The notes under the pieces: generated by a model | What the model was told of the DNA's origin: nothing | What the model saw: only the letters and a program-made list of their open reading frames with translations | The model's database searches: none | Shown here: in pieces, positions 7,935 through 17,047 of the stretch | Position numbering within the stretch: position 1 is the first letter of the stretch | Layout of the letters: each line of letters opens with the position of its first letter | Origin: Frigoriflavimonas asaccharolytica | Lineage (GTDB): Bacteria > Bacteroidota > Bacteroidia > Flavobacteriales > Weeksellaceae | Length of the DNA stretch: 64,000 bases | NCBI RefSeq assembly: GCF_013294015.1 | Contig: NZ_JABSNO010000001.1 | Span: forward strand, 1-64,000 | Direction: 5' to 3' | Made by a program: the position numbers and the translations under genes

Positions 7935-10439
7935 TTACTTTCTATTAAATATCCTTTTTACAAGATTTTTTATTTTGATTAATGTTGGTTCTTCATAGTT
8001 TTTATCTTCATCAAAATAGCCGTAACCATAGCCGTAACCATAGCCATAACCGTAGCCATAACCGTAGCCATAGCCTTGTTTCACAGAGAAATCATTATAT
8101 ACAATACCAAGATTTTCTACCTCATCATTGTAATATTTTTCTGTAATCATCTTCAACATATATTTTTCTGTATATTCATGTCTAACTACATAAATATTGG
8201 CATCAGAATGCTTCATCAACTCAAAAGAATCTGCTACAAGACCAACTGGTGGGGAATCTATAATAATATAATCATAAGATTTTTTTAGTTCTTCTATTAA
8301 ACCAAAATTCTTTGCACTCATCAATAATTCTGATGGATTTGGTGGTATTGGTCCAGCTGTAGCTACATCTAAACCTTCGATTTTTGTTTTGTTTATAATT
8401 TCGTCTAAGGATACTTCCCCTGTTAGATAATTAGAAATACCGTATTTGTTATTAATATTAAAATCTCCAAATATTTTTGGTTTACGAAGATCCATCCCAA
8501 GCAATATGGTTTTTTTACCGCTTAAGCCCAAAACTGATGCAATATTGATGGAGATAAATGTTTTTCCTTCTCCACCAACGGAGGAAGTTACAAGAATCAC
8601 CTTGCTTTTGCCATCATCATTCGATAGAAAACGAAGATTGGCACGTATTCCACGGAAAGCTTCCGATATGGAAGATTGTGGAGTTTCTAGTACGGTAAGA
8701 TTATTTTCATGAGTACTGCTTCCTATCACGCCTAATAAAGGGATTTTGGTTGCAGAAACTAATTCTTTTATATTTCTGATTTTACTATCTAATGCTTCTG
8801 TGAATAATAAAATAAGAAGCGGAAGCAATAGAAAACCTCCAAAAATACTATATTTTGTACCTCCTATGTTTGGACCAATAGGACCTTGACCAAGATTTTT
8901 CGCTTCATCTATGATGGTAATATCAGATTTAGCACTTTGTATTCTTATGTCCGTTTCGTTTTGTTTGGTCATCAAAGTATTGTAGGCAGCTTGTATCATA
9001 TTGTAGCCACGCTCTGCGTCCAAATATTTCCTTTGCTTTTCTGGGTAGGTAGATAAATCTCCGTTTAGGCCTGCAATTTCGTTATTTATTCTTTGAATTT
9101 CCGTGTAGTAACCAGAATAATAATTTTTGATAGAACCGTTTGATCCTGTTCTTGCTTCATTTATCAATCTATTTATTTCCCTCATCGGTTCAGAATCTGG
9201 CGTGTAGATTGTTGCCATTTCTCTGCGTTTTAAATAAAGCGCTTTTAATTCAGAAACAGTAGCATCAAAGATTCCATCATTAATACCAGCTGCATTTGTG
9301 CTTATTAATTTGTCTAAATTTTGAGAAGCGAGTGTATTTTTTATTTGATTTAAAGAATTGATGCTTACCATCAATCCCGCTTTTTTAGCCTCTAATGTTT
9401 TTATTCTTTCTAAAGATCTGGTATCAAGATTTTCTATATCATATAGTTTTTCTGTCACCTTTAGATCATTCATATATCTTGCGCTGGAATCTAGTTTTTT
9501 CTTAATTCCTTCTATATTTTGTGTAAGATATATTTGGGTGTTTTTGTCTACCGTATTATTGTCTTTTAATCTTTTGGTTTTTAATTCTTCAATAGATGTA
9601 TTTAAAAAATTTACGGTACCATTTAGATTATAGCCAGATTTACTAATATTCATAATAGTTGCAATCTCTTTATCAAAATCTACCGTTAGAGTACCTATAA
9701 TTTGGTTTACGGAATCGTTGACAGATGAGAGTTTAATAATGATATTATCTAATTTTATCCCAGATTCTACGGTGTTTTTTACAAGTTTGAATTTTAAATT
9801 AGGAGATTCAAACCATTGTCCTATAGAGATTATCTTATTATTCGGGCGAGCAAAAGAGCCAATAGATTTAAATCCTTCAATTTGATAATTATATAAATTT
9901 GTAGACTGACCTTCTTCTGGAAGCACGACTTCATATTTGTCTCCACCTTTTGGTATAAGCGTGATGGCATAGTTTAATTGCTGTAAATGAGTTCTATCAA
10001 CCTCTAGAGATACTGGTGAATCACTTCTATCTAGGTAGGTTTGCTTTATCAAACCTTTTGTGGAATAATTTGTATACAGATTTAGTTGATTAACTAAAAA
10101 TTCATTGTGCGTTCTAGAAAGCAACATTTTTTTGAGGAACAAACCATCTTGATTTCCACTTTGTCCCCAAATAAAATTGATGGATTGGTTTGGCGTAAAG
10201 TAAGCAGCTGTATTGTTTGATATACTTAAAGAAAGGCTAGATTGATAGACTCTTTGCGCATAGTATTTTTCGTAAATATAAGAAATACCGTAAGCGAGAA
10301 TTGCCATCAAGGCAAACCAATACCAGTTTTTCAGGAGTCTTCTGATGAAGTGTTCTATATCGAAAAATGCAAAAGTTCCTATTTTCTCCTTTTGAGGCAA
10401 ACCTAGCGCTGTTGTTTTATGTTCTTTTCCTGGCAGCAT
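7935..10439 (-). CDS. Wzc-like polysaccharide co-polymerase and BY-kinase
   Basis: This 834-residue inner-membrane protein combines a Wzz-type chain-length domain (membrane segments near residues 40-58 and 530-550, with a long periplasmic coiled coil between) with a cytoplasmic bacterial tyrosine kinase. The kinase has Walker A (SSVGGEGKT, about residue 620), the A' motif (LLGMDLRKP) and Walker B (YIIIDSPP). It is followed by an extreme tyrosine tail, ten Gly-Tyr dipeptides in a row. Tail tyrosines of this family are autophosphorylated and control polymer export and length. It lies four bases after the wza-like gene and ends the exopolysaccharide operon. Confidence 0.92.
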   Translation of the reverse strand: MLPGKEHKTTALGLPQKEKIGTFAFFDIEHFIRRLLKNWYWFALMAILAYGISYIYEKYYAQRVYQSSLSLSISNNTAAYFTPNQSINFIWGQSGNQDGLFLKKMLLSRTHNEFLVNQLNLYTNYSTKGLIKQTYLDRSDSPVSLEVDRTHLQQLNYAITLIPKGGDKYEVVLPEEGQSTNLYNYQIEGFKSIGSFARPNNKIISIGQWFESPNLKFKLVKNTVESGIKLDNIIIKLSSVNDSVNQIIGTLTVDFDKEIATIMNISKSGYNLNGTVNFLNTSIEELKTKRLKDNNTVDKNTQIYLTQNIEGIKKKLDSSARYMNDLKVTEKLYDIENLDTRSLERIKTLEAKKAGLMVSINSLNQIKNTLASQNLDKLISTNAAGINDGIFDATVSELKALYLKRREMATIYTPDSEPMREINRLINEARTGSNGSIKNYYSGYYTEIQRINNEIAGLNGDLSTYPEKQRKYLDAERGYNMIQAAYNTLMTKQNETDIRIQSAKSDITIIDEAKNLGQGPIGPNIGGTKYSIFGGFLLLPLLILLFTEALDSKIRNIKELVSATKIPLLGVIGSSTHENNLTVLETPQSSISEAFRGIRANLRFLSNDDGKSKVILVTSSVGGEGKTFISINIASVLGLSGKKTILLGMDLRKPKIFGDFNINNKYGISNYLTGEVSLDEIINKTKIEGLDVATAGPIPPNPSELLMSAKNFGLIEELKKSYDYIIIDSPPVGLVADSFELMKHSDANIYVVRHEYTEKYMLKMITEKYYNDEVENLGIVYNDFSVKQGYGYGYGYGYGYGYGYGYGYFDEDKNYEEPTLIKIKNLVKRIFNRK
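8016..8075 (-). repeat. 6-bp coding repeat encoding (Gly-Tyr)10
   Basis: Twenty codons alternate Gly and Tyr in the tail of the Wzc-like kinase. At DNA level the units are six bases with mixed synonymous codons (GGC/GGT, TAT/TAC), partly in 12-base periods. The repeat number could change by replication slippage without breaking the frame. Confidence 0.9.
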
Positions 10440-10442
10440 ATT

Positions 10443-11270
10443 TTATAATCTAGATAAAATTAAATAAATTGAAAGCGCCGTAGTGATAGCAGAAACTGCG
10501 GTAGTAATAGATTGAATAGGTGTATTTCCAAATCCAAAGAAAGCTTTCGGGCTTGTGTTTAAAAATATCATGTCGCCATTTTGAATATAAAAATATGGAG
10601 AATTCATGATATCTTCTCTAGTGAGATCTAATTTCACGGTTTTTATACCTTCTGGTAATTTTCTTTTTATGGTAACAGATTTTCTATCAATAGTTCTATT
10701 TAAACCTCCGTTTTGTGCTATAGCTTCATACAAATTGAGCGTTTGTGTATGAGAAACTTTTTCTCCGGTAAGACCTGTGCTTTCTATATCTCCTAGAATA
10801 TAGTAGGTAATTCCATTAAGATTTAACCTTACTTCAGATTTTCCTTCTACAAAATTTTCATTCACTTTTCCTTGCAATACCGCAGCAATTTCTTCTAGTG
10901 TTTTACCTTCTGCTTTTAAATATCCTATGCCAAAAACATTAATATCTCCTTTAGAATCTACTTTTAAACCAGAAAAATACAAGGTTGCGTTTCCAGTTCC
11001 ACTTTCTCCGGAAACTACTGTCACACCTGCACTATTTGCATTCAAACTTGAATAAAATTGTGCAGCATCCCCTTTTGGAGTGGTTACAATATCTAATTTT
11101 AAAATATCATTTTTTGTAACTCTATATTCTTGGATGTTATATGGCACAAGACCTTCTTCGTTTATAACTAAACTCTCGCTTGGCTGTGCGTATTTTATTT
11201 CCTTAGTACTAATACAGGATGTAAAAGCTAAAGAAATAACAAGGAGGATTAATAATTTAATTTTTTTCAT
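10443..11270 (-). CDS. Wza-like polysaccharide export lipoprotein
   Basis: This is a polysaccharide biosynthesis/export (OPX) protein forming or contributing to the outer-membrane exit channel. With the ATG at 11270 it has 275 residues and a lipoprotein signal (MKKIKLL, then LAFTSC with the lipidated Cys near residue 19). The export domain follows (YRVTKNDILKLDI at about residues 50-62) and then a SLBB-like part (YILGDIESTGL). I prefer 11270 to the longer frame from 11291: a TATTTTTG promoter element at 11296-11289 puts transcription start after 11291, and the shorter form has a proper lipoprotein signal. Its partner is the adjacent Wzc-like kinase. Confidence 0.9.
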   Translation of the reverse strand: MKKIKLLILLVISLAFTSCISTKEIKYAQPSESLVINEEGLVPYNIQEYRVTKNDILKLDIVTTPKGDAAQFYSSLNANSAGVTVVSGESGTGNATLYFSGLKVDSKGDINVFGIGYLKAEGKTLEEIAAVLQGKVNENFVEGKSEVRLNLNGITYYILGDIESTGLTGEKVSHTQTLNLYEAIAQNGGLNRTIDRKSVTIKRKLPEGIKTVKLDLTREDIMNSPYFYIQNGDMIFLNTSPKAFFGFGNTPIQSITTAVSAITTALSIYLILSRL

Positions 11271-11288
11271 TTCGTGTTGTATAATTTG

Positions 11289-11296
11289 CAAAAATA
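11289..11296 (-). promoter_or_regulatory. -7 element before the wza-wzc pair
   Basis: TATTTTTG on the minus strand, about 19 bases before the ATG at 11270 and overlapping the end of the upstream gene. It suggests an internal promoter letting the export pair be transcribed apart from the two upstream genes. Confidence 0.45.
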
Positions 11297-11300
11297 ATAT

Positions 11301-12419
11301 TTAAATATTACTTTTCTTTAATTTTAAAATAATATCTGGTAAATAGCAACCAAAAAAGCCGATAGACATGACGATTACAAATAGTAAATTTATATTTAAA
11401 TGCCGAAGATAGTAGGCAATTGCCACTACAATTACATAGTAGCAAATAATATAGAATGAGCTTCTTCTATGGGTAAGGTCTAATTTTAATAACTTGTGAT
11501 GGATGTGATTTTTGTCTGGACTTAAAGGAGATTTTCTCTTCAAAATTCTAATTACAATCACGTTCAAAGTGTCTACTATTGGCAATATCAAAATTGCAAC
11601 AGCTATTACTGGTGCACTTTGCAAATGGTATTTAGGGATATTTGGATTTGCTTTGTCTACAAATAAATTGATAAAAATGATAGCTGTGAAAGCCAATAGA
11701 AAGCCTATCAACAATGACCCTGTATCTCCCATGAAAATTTTATTCATCCTATAATTTGACAAATTGTAGTACAAAAATGCCAAAACCGAAGCAATAATAA
11801 TCATGCAAAGCACTACCAAAGGATAACTGTATTCTCCTAATCTGAAATAACTTAATCCAAAAACGACGCTGCAAATAATGGCAAAACCACCTGAAAGTCC
11901 GTCGATCCCATCTATTAAATTAAACGCATTTATTAAAATTATAAAAATAATACTGCTTACCAAAACGCTCACAAAATAGGTGATTTCGTAGATGCCAAAA
12001 AGACCGAAGAAACTCGTAATCCTCACATCAGAACCCAAAACCATCAAAATAGTAACGATTATCTGCGCAAGTAATTTTTTGTATGCTCTCACCACAACTA
12101 TATCATCCATCACGCCGATGTATAATAAAATAACCAGTGATGCAAAGAGAAATTTATAAGAATCAAAAAGTTCGTATGCGAAAATTGGCGCGCAAAACCC
12201 AATAGAAGCAAAAATGGCAATTCCTCCCAAATTGGGAATTTTCCGCAGGTGAGAGCTTCTTATTCCTGGCTCATCCATTAAATTTTTCCTTCTAGAAATT
12301 TTGATAATTGCAGGAATTGAGTAAAAAGTAATGATGAAAGAAAATATAAAACTCAAAATTAGCTTCACCCAAAATAATGGTAAGCCAGTGTAGTTGATAA
12401 GTAAGTCTATATTATTCAT
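11301..12419 (-). CDS. WecA/MraY-type sugar-phosphate transferase
   Basis: This 372-residue polytopic membrane protein of the glycosyltransferase 4 family transfers a sugar-1-phosphate, probably GlcNAc-1-P, from UDP-sugar to undecaprenyl phosphate and so starts a polysaccharide repeat unit. Diagnostic motifs are NAFNLIDGIDGL (about residues 163-174), MGDTGSLLIGF (about 230) and the cytoplasmic HIHHKL loop (about 308). The start at ATG 12419 avoids overlap with the preceding stop; a TTG nine bases upstream is the alternative. MraY is less likely because the neighbours are exopolysaccharide genes and not cell-division genes. Confidence 0.88.
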   Translation of the reverse strand: MNNIDLLINYTGLPLFWVKLILSFIFSFIITFYSIPAIIKISRRKNLMDEPGIRSSHLRKIPNLGGIAIFASIGFCAPIFAYELFDSYKFLFASLVILLYIGVMDDIVVVRAYKKLLAQIIVTILMVLGSDVRITSFFGLFGIYEITYFVSVLVSSIIFIILINAFNLIDGIDGLSGGFAIICSVVFGLSYFRLGEYSYPLVVLCMIIIASVLAFLYYNLSNYRMNKIFMGDTGSLLIGFLLAFTAIIFINLFVDKANPNIPKYHLQSAPVIAVAILILPIVDTLNVIVIRILKRKSPLSPDKNHIHHKLLKLDLTHRRSSFYIICYYVIVVAIAYYLRHLNINLLFVIVMSIGFFGCYLPDIILKLKKSNI

Positions 12420-12421
12420 AT

Positions 12422-13552
12422 TTACCAAAGTTCATTTTGATATCTATCTATCGTAAAACTTCCCTTATGTCCATTTCCAGATCCGAAGTAGAAAAACATC
12501 ATCGTTAAATACGTCATAAAGCCTAAATACAAAAATTGCTTGCTTCTTGCTTCTACAGCATACACAAGATTGGGCAAACAAAACATGGTTACAAAAAACA
12601 TATAAGCACCAGGCAATCTTACCGCAAAAATCTCATTAGACCGGAAAATATAAAAGAGTGCTAAACCAAAAACTGCGATATTTCGCATGTATTCATAATA
12701 CCAAACTTTTTCGCAGCCTTGCTTATCATATCTAATTAATATCGCAATCCAAAAAAGCTTTACCACATCATTCAGTCCAGATTCTACAGCGTTTCCATAG
12801 TATTTATCATTCAAGTATCCTGTGTAGGCACTACTCAAATCATCGGGTGCAATATTTTCAAAAATACCACCACCTAATTTATAAATTTCTAATGGAGATG
12901 TAATGACCGCCAAAATTAATATCCAAAAAATTCTTGTACTATTTAAAGGGATTCTTACCAACCAATATACTGGTACAAAAACAATAGATGTCTTATGAAA
13001 TCCTAGTGCAAAATACATACACACCAAAAACAAAGGTAAATTTCTTTCTTTGATGAAACGAAAAGAAAATACACAAAATGCAATACCTAAACCTTGCCTC
13101 ATCTGTCCGCTATCTTCAAAAAACATAATGGGCATGAAATAAAACAACATTGCCAATGCAGGAAACGCAACATCTTTGTAGATGGAATTAAATTTTAAAG
13201 AAATGGTGATGGCTGCCATCGTGAATGTAACCATATAAAATGGCATCCCAAGATCAAAAATTATTTTATTGAGGAGTACAAATATCCACTCGATCTCTTC
13301 TGTATTGGGGCGAAATAAAGCTTTATCAAACACATCTCCATAATCTGTATAAAGAGAAAAGCCTGCAAAAAGCATCTTGTAAACAGGATAATCTGCACCT
13401 ACATTTATTCTAAAACCAACTGCAATTACAATCAAAATTCCTGCGATCCAAACAAAAATCTTCTGCTTTTTTTCTAGCTTAAATACTTCTTGATAACTCG
13501 CAAAAACGAGCAGAAGAAATATTGCAATAAAAATTGGATGTAAAATCGCCAT
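12422..13552 (-). CDS. EpsG-family exopolysaccharide polymerase
   Basis: This 376-residue membrane protein has about ten hydrophobic segments and EpsG-like features, including FRINVGADYPVYKMLF near residues 47-62 and DSGQMRQGLGIA near 147-158. EpsG proteins are Wzy-like polymerases that join lipid-linked repeat units. It is the first gene of a four-gene unit with a WecA-type transferase, Wza-like exporter and Wzc-like kinase. No Wzx flippase or additional glycosyltransferase is adjacent, so the set is incomplete on its own. Confidence 0.82.
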   Translation of the reverse strand: MAILHPIFIAIFLLLVFASYQEVFKLEKKQKIFVWIAGILIVIAVGFRINVGADYPVYKMLFAGFSLYTDYGDVFDKALFRPNTEEIEWIFVLLNKIIFDLGMPFYMVTFTMAAITISLKFNSIYKDVAFPALAMLFYFMPIMFFEDSGQMRQGLGIAFCVFSFRFIKERNLPLFLVCMYFALGFHKTSIVFVPVYWLVRIPLNSTRIFWILILAVITSPLEIYKLGGGIFENIAPDDLSSAYTGYLNDKYYGNAVESGLNDVVKLFWIAILIRYDKQGCEKVWYYEYMRNIAVFGLALFYIFRSNEIFAVRLPGAYMFFVTMFCLPNLVYAVEARSKQFLYLGFMTYLTMMFFYFGSGNGHKGSFTIDRYQNELW

Positions 13553-13635
13553 TTATAACTTATAATTTAAACCAATATTAAAATAATTTTCTTCCCGAAG
13601 GAATATTAACCTTAAAAAACCAGCTTTTTCAGCGG

Positions 13636-13665
13636 CAAAGATATTGATTATTTCTTCTTATCAAA
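13636..13665 (-). promoter_or_regulatory. Promoter of the exopolysaccharide operon
   Basis: TATCTTTG at 13643-13636 and TTTG at 13665-13662 on the minus strand are 18 bases apart. They sit in the 165-base gap before the EpsG-like gene, leaving a leader of about 75 bases. The leader contains an imperfect stem (CCGCTGAAAAAGCTGG) followed by six T, which might act as an early pause or attenuator; this is only a suggestion. Confidence 0.55.
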
Positions 13666-13717
13666 AAGTAAATATCTCTTTCCCTGCCTAAACTATCTAT
13701 GATGACGTCTTAGATTT

Positions 13718-16700
13718 TTATTCTTTGATGATTTTGATAGATACATCGTCATTATTAATGATAAAATGGTAAACACCTTTTGGTAGAAAAGAAACATCTA
13801 AAACAGAATCTATGAGTTTTCCACTTTTAATAAATCTTCCAGTTTGATCAAATATTTTGAAATCAAAGTTTTTAATACCACTTTTGGAGGCAATTTTTAA
13901 AATGTTCTTCGTAGGATTTGGGAATAGTGTAATATCTTCTTCTGGGCTTTCGATAGAATTTTTGATGGTTGCAATACCTAAAGTTCCACCTTGCGGCATA
14001 GCATCTGGATCGTATCTTCCTATTTCTTCTCCATCTGCATCGTATTGAATTTTTGCGCACCTGCAAGGTATTGCACCTTGTGGTATAATGCCCGTACCTG
14101 TTTTTAAATTTGAATTTGCTGCTGCAGAACCCGTAGAAATCTCCAAAGCAATTGCTCTACCATAATTTTGATCTCCCAAAGAAGCAGACCAAACCGCTGT
14201 ATTGTAGCCAATTAAGTCCATATTCGGATTGTTTCCCAGTGCTCTATATCCTGTCGCAGGAAAATTCCCGATATTATAATCAAATGTATTAAAAACCCAG
14301 CCATATCTCTTATTTTCGGAATTTCTCAAGATTTGAAACCCATTATATTTCAATGTATTGGTGCCACCGATATTATATTCAGTAGTTTGATTCAAACCAT
14401 ATCTAAGTACACTTACTCCTTGCAAAGTTTTATTTTCTCTAAATATATTGCCAAAATACCACGGTGAATTGCCATATTGTCCATCATCTATAAGTTCATT
14501 GGTGTTTCCTGTAAGGTAAGCAAAAGAAACATCTGGAATTCTCCAACCTTGCGGACAAGGATCAAACGGAGATTTCTTTTCACCATGTCCCCATCTTTCT
14601 TGGAAAGAATTGCTTTTGTTAGAAATCCAATCAATATTGTTTTGTAAATTCCCAGAAACAGTGGTGAAATTTGTATTATATAATAAATGCAGAGGATTTG
14701 CTACAGAATATTTTAATACTTTTCTTATTTGAATATATTTTGGATCTGTAGGTAGCACATTTGCATTAAGCCCATTTGTATAGGTATTGTAGGGAATACT
14801 ATAGGAAGCAGACTTATGTGTGCTGTAGGATAGCGAAGTTGCATACAGGGAATTCCCATTTGCATCTTTTCCACTTTCTAAAAAAACAACATAAGAGTCA
14901 TCTCCAACTCCACTTGTTGCTCCAGCAGGAATTACAGGATTGAAAAAAGCTGGAAGAGGATCTTTTCTTCCCCATTGATAAAACATACCCCCAGAATTTC
15001 TTATTTGCTGAATTTCTGCAGCATTTGGAGTAGTAGAAATACTAGGAAAACTTTGCAAAGCGCCCAAATTTCTATCCATAAAAACCGTAGACAATGGCGG
15101 CAAACCGCTTTTTGTAGGGTTTACTAAATTATTAGCACTGGTAAGAATATCCTCTGTTTTATAATTTGCAAGTGCGATTGGTGCAGTTTGCGGTGCCCAT
15201 AAATGCCAACTCCAAATTGTAGTACCCAATCCATCTATTAAAGAAACGACAGCATTTCCCTTAGGATTATTGTTCCCAAATTCTACATTAATAGTAGCAT
15301 TTTCATCTGTTCCTACAACGGATACTTTTTTTACTAAATTCTGATTGGTAGTCCACACCACTTTAGTTTGGAAAGGACCAGAAGGCAATTGATGATCTGA
15401 TAGATATTGATTAAAAATTGCGAAAGCCTTACTGATAGGTATTGCAAGATTTACTTGCGCATCTTCAATAATGTAAGAATTAGGATTGTAAAGCCCAGTT
15501 TTGTAATTTAATTGATTATTAGAAAAATATTCTGTTTCATAATTTGGCAAGCTGTTTTTGTTCGGGTCTTCTATGCATCTTACGGTTAATCCAAAAGTAT
15601 TTATGGCACTATTGTTTGTATGATCTATTCTGTAAAGTCCAAAATTTGGATCTACGTTTAACCTCGCAAAATCATTTATTAAGCCTAAATATCTTACTCC
15701 ATTTAATCCTAGAGTTGCACTCCAAGTATTTATTTCTGAAGCCACATCCAAAAAATTATTACTGGTGAAAGAATTAGAGCCATTATTTGCGATTATTCTT
15801 CCAGAAAGAGGCATTTTGCCCATATCTCTTCCATTCACATTCGTGAAATCCACTCCTAATGCTGGAAAAATTCTTATATCTGGAAAAAGATCGTTTGCCG
15901 TGCTGCTTCCATCAGGATTAAGTAAGGCATCCGTCAAATCATCATTATTTGTAGAATTCCTACCCCAAACAGAAAATTTACTTTGTGTAGAATTTGCACT
16001 TTTGTAAGACGGTACTCTAAAATTACACGGACAAGGATCAAAAGGAGATTTTATCTGATAGCCAGAAAATCCAAGTTGTCCAGGAAGTATTTGTGTTACA
16101 TTTCCTTTGTTATTATCTCCCCATAAATCGTAATATTTTGTATTGGCGTTTTCAAAAATGGAAGAAGAAAACCATGCGTCTAAACTTCCTTGCTGTATAT
16201 TACTTCTTTCTATCAAAGTGAGTGGATTGAGCACAGAAAAACGAATATTATCAAAAATAGCGGCACTCGGCCTTATTGCTTTAGGTATTTTTACACCCGG
16301 ATAGAATGCATTATCTACAATCCCAAATCGCTGCGTATATAATTCTTGATAAAGTCCATCTTTCGTAGTTAGACTAGGGAAAGGATCTTTTCTTCCCCAT
16401 TGGTAATATAATCCGTTGGATTTTGCCCAGCCATTTCCTACAAAATCATCACTTGTAGCGCCTAGATTTCTATCCATTATTTTAGGAATAAATGAAGTTG
16501 TATTATCTACCTTATAATCTAAGCCCGTTGTATTGGTTTCTGCTACGGTTGGTGTATCCGTCACCCAAACATGCCAACTCCAGTATACATCATCATTGGC
16601 GTTTCCATTTGTGCCAATATGGAATGCAATTACCGCATTTCCTTTTCCCTTTGCTTTGTCTATTTCTACTTTTATTTTAGCATCTTTTGGTGTAGCTCCT

Positions 16701-17005
16701 GGTACTATGACTACAGATTTAATTATACCAGAAACATCTTCCCAAAAAACTGAAGTAGATTGAACTCCTGCAAAAACCTGATTAACATCTCCCATATAAT
16801 TGCCATTTTCCCACATATCATAGGCTTTTTTCACAGGTATGTAAAGTCCGTCATTTTGCGGCAAGCTATTATCAAATATAAAACTATTTGGAGCTGCTAA
16901 TAATGTGGGATCCAGTATTGTAGGAGCTATTGCGTTGCTAGTAATGTTTTGCGAAAAGGAAAAATTTGAAAAGAAAAGTAAAATTAGTAAATATCTATAA
17001 TTCAT
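13718..17005 (-). CDS. T9SS-secreted surface protein with two large repeats
   Basis: This 1095-residue protein has an N-terminal signal peptide (to about residue 18) and a C-terminal T9SS type A sorting domain (from about residue 1025, containing LFPNPTKN and ending IIKE). It should be exported by SprA and anchored or released at the cell surface. The body consists of two related halves of about 480 residues. Each has a beta domain ending WSWHxW, then MDRNLGA, YQWGRKDP and SPFDPCP..RxP, which resembles the Fibrobacter succinogenes major paralogous domain. The ligand is unknown. It is separated by 165 bases from the exopolysaccharide operon and may or may not be related to it. Confidence 0.82.
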   Translation of the reverse strand: MNYRYLLILLFFSNFSFSQNITSNAIAPTILDPTLLAAPNSFIFDNSLPQNDGLYIPVKKAYDMWENGNYMGDVNQVFAGVQSTSVFWEDVSGIIKSVVIVPGATPKDAKIKVEIDKAKGKGNAVIAFHIGTNGNANDDVYWSWHVWVTDTPTVAETNTTGLDYKVDNTTSFIPKIMDRNLGATSDDFVGNGWAKSNGLYYQWGRKDPFPSLTTKDGLYQELYTQRFGIVDNAFYPGVKIPKAIRPSAAIFDNIRFSVLNPLTLIERSNIQQGSLDAWFSSSIFENANTKYYDLWGDNNKGNVTQILPGQLGFSGYQIKSPFDPCPCNFRVPSYKSANSTQSKFSVWGRNSTNNDDLTDALLNPDGSSTANDLFPDIRIFPALGVDFTNVNGRDMGKMPLSGRIIANNGSNSFTSNNFLDVASEINTWSATLGLNGVRYLGLINDFARLNVDPNFGLYRIDHTNNSAINTFGLTVRCIEDPNKNSLPNYETEYFSNNQLNYKTGLYNPNSYIIEDAQVNLAIPISKAFAIFNQYLSDHQLPSGPFQTKVVWTTNQNLVKKVSVVGTDENATINVEFGNNNPKGNAVVSLIDGLGTTIWSWHLWAPQTAPIALANYKTEDILTSANNLVNPTKSGLPPLSTVFMDRNLGALQSFPSISTTPNAAEIQQIRNSGGMFYQWGRKDPLPAFFNPVIPAGATSGVGDDSYVVFLESGKDANGNSLYATSLSYSTHKSASYSIPYNTYTNGLNANVLPTDPKYIQIRKVLKYSVANPLHLLYNTNFTTVSGNLQNNIDWISNKSNSFQERWGHGEKKSPFDPCPQGWRIPDVSFAYLTGNTNELIDDGQYGNSPWYFGNIFRENKTLQGVSVLRYGLNQTTEYNIGGTNTLKYNGFQILRNSENKRYGWVFNTFDYNIGNFPATGYRALGNNPNMDLIGYNTAVWSASLGDQNYGRAIALEISTGSAAANSNLKTGTGIIPQGAIPCRCAKIQYDADGEEIGRYDPDAMPQGGTLGIATIKNSIESPEEDITLFPNPTKNILKIASKSGIKNFDFKIFDQTGRFIKSGKLIDSVLDVSFLPKGVYHFIINNDDVSIKIIKE

Positions 17006-17047
17006 ATTAAGTTTGTTCTGACTTAAATATAATCAAAAATATTGGAA

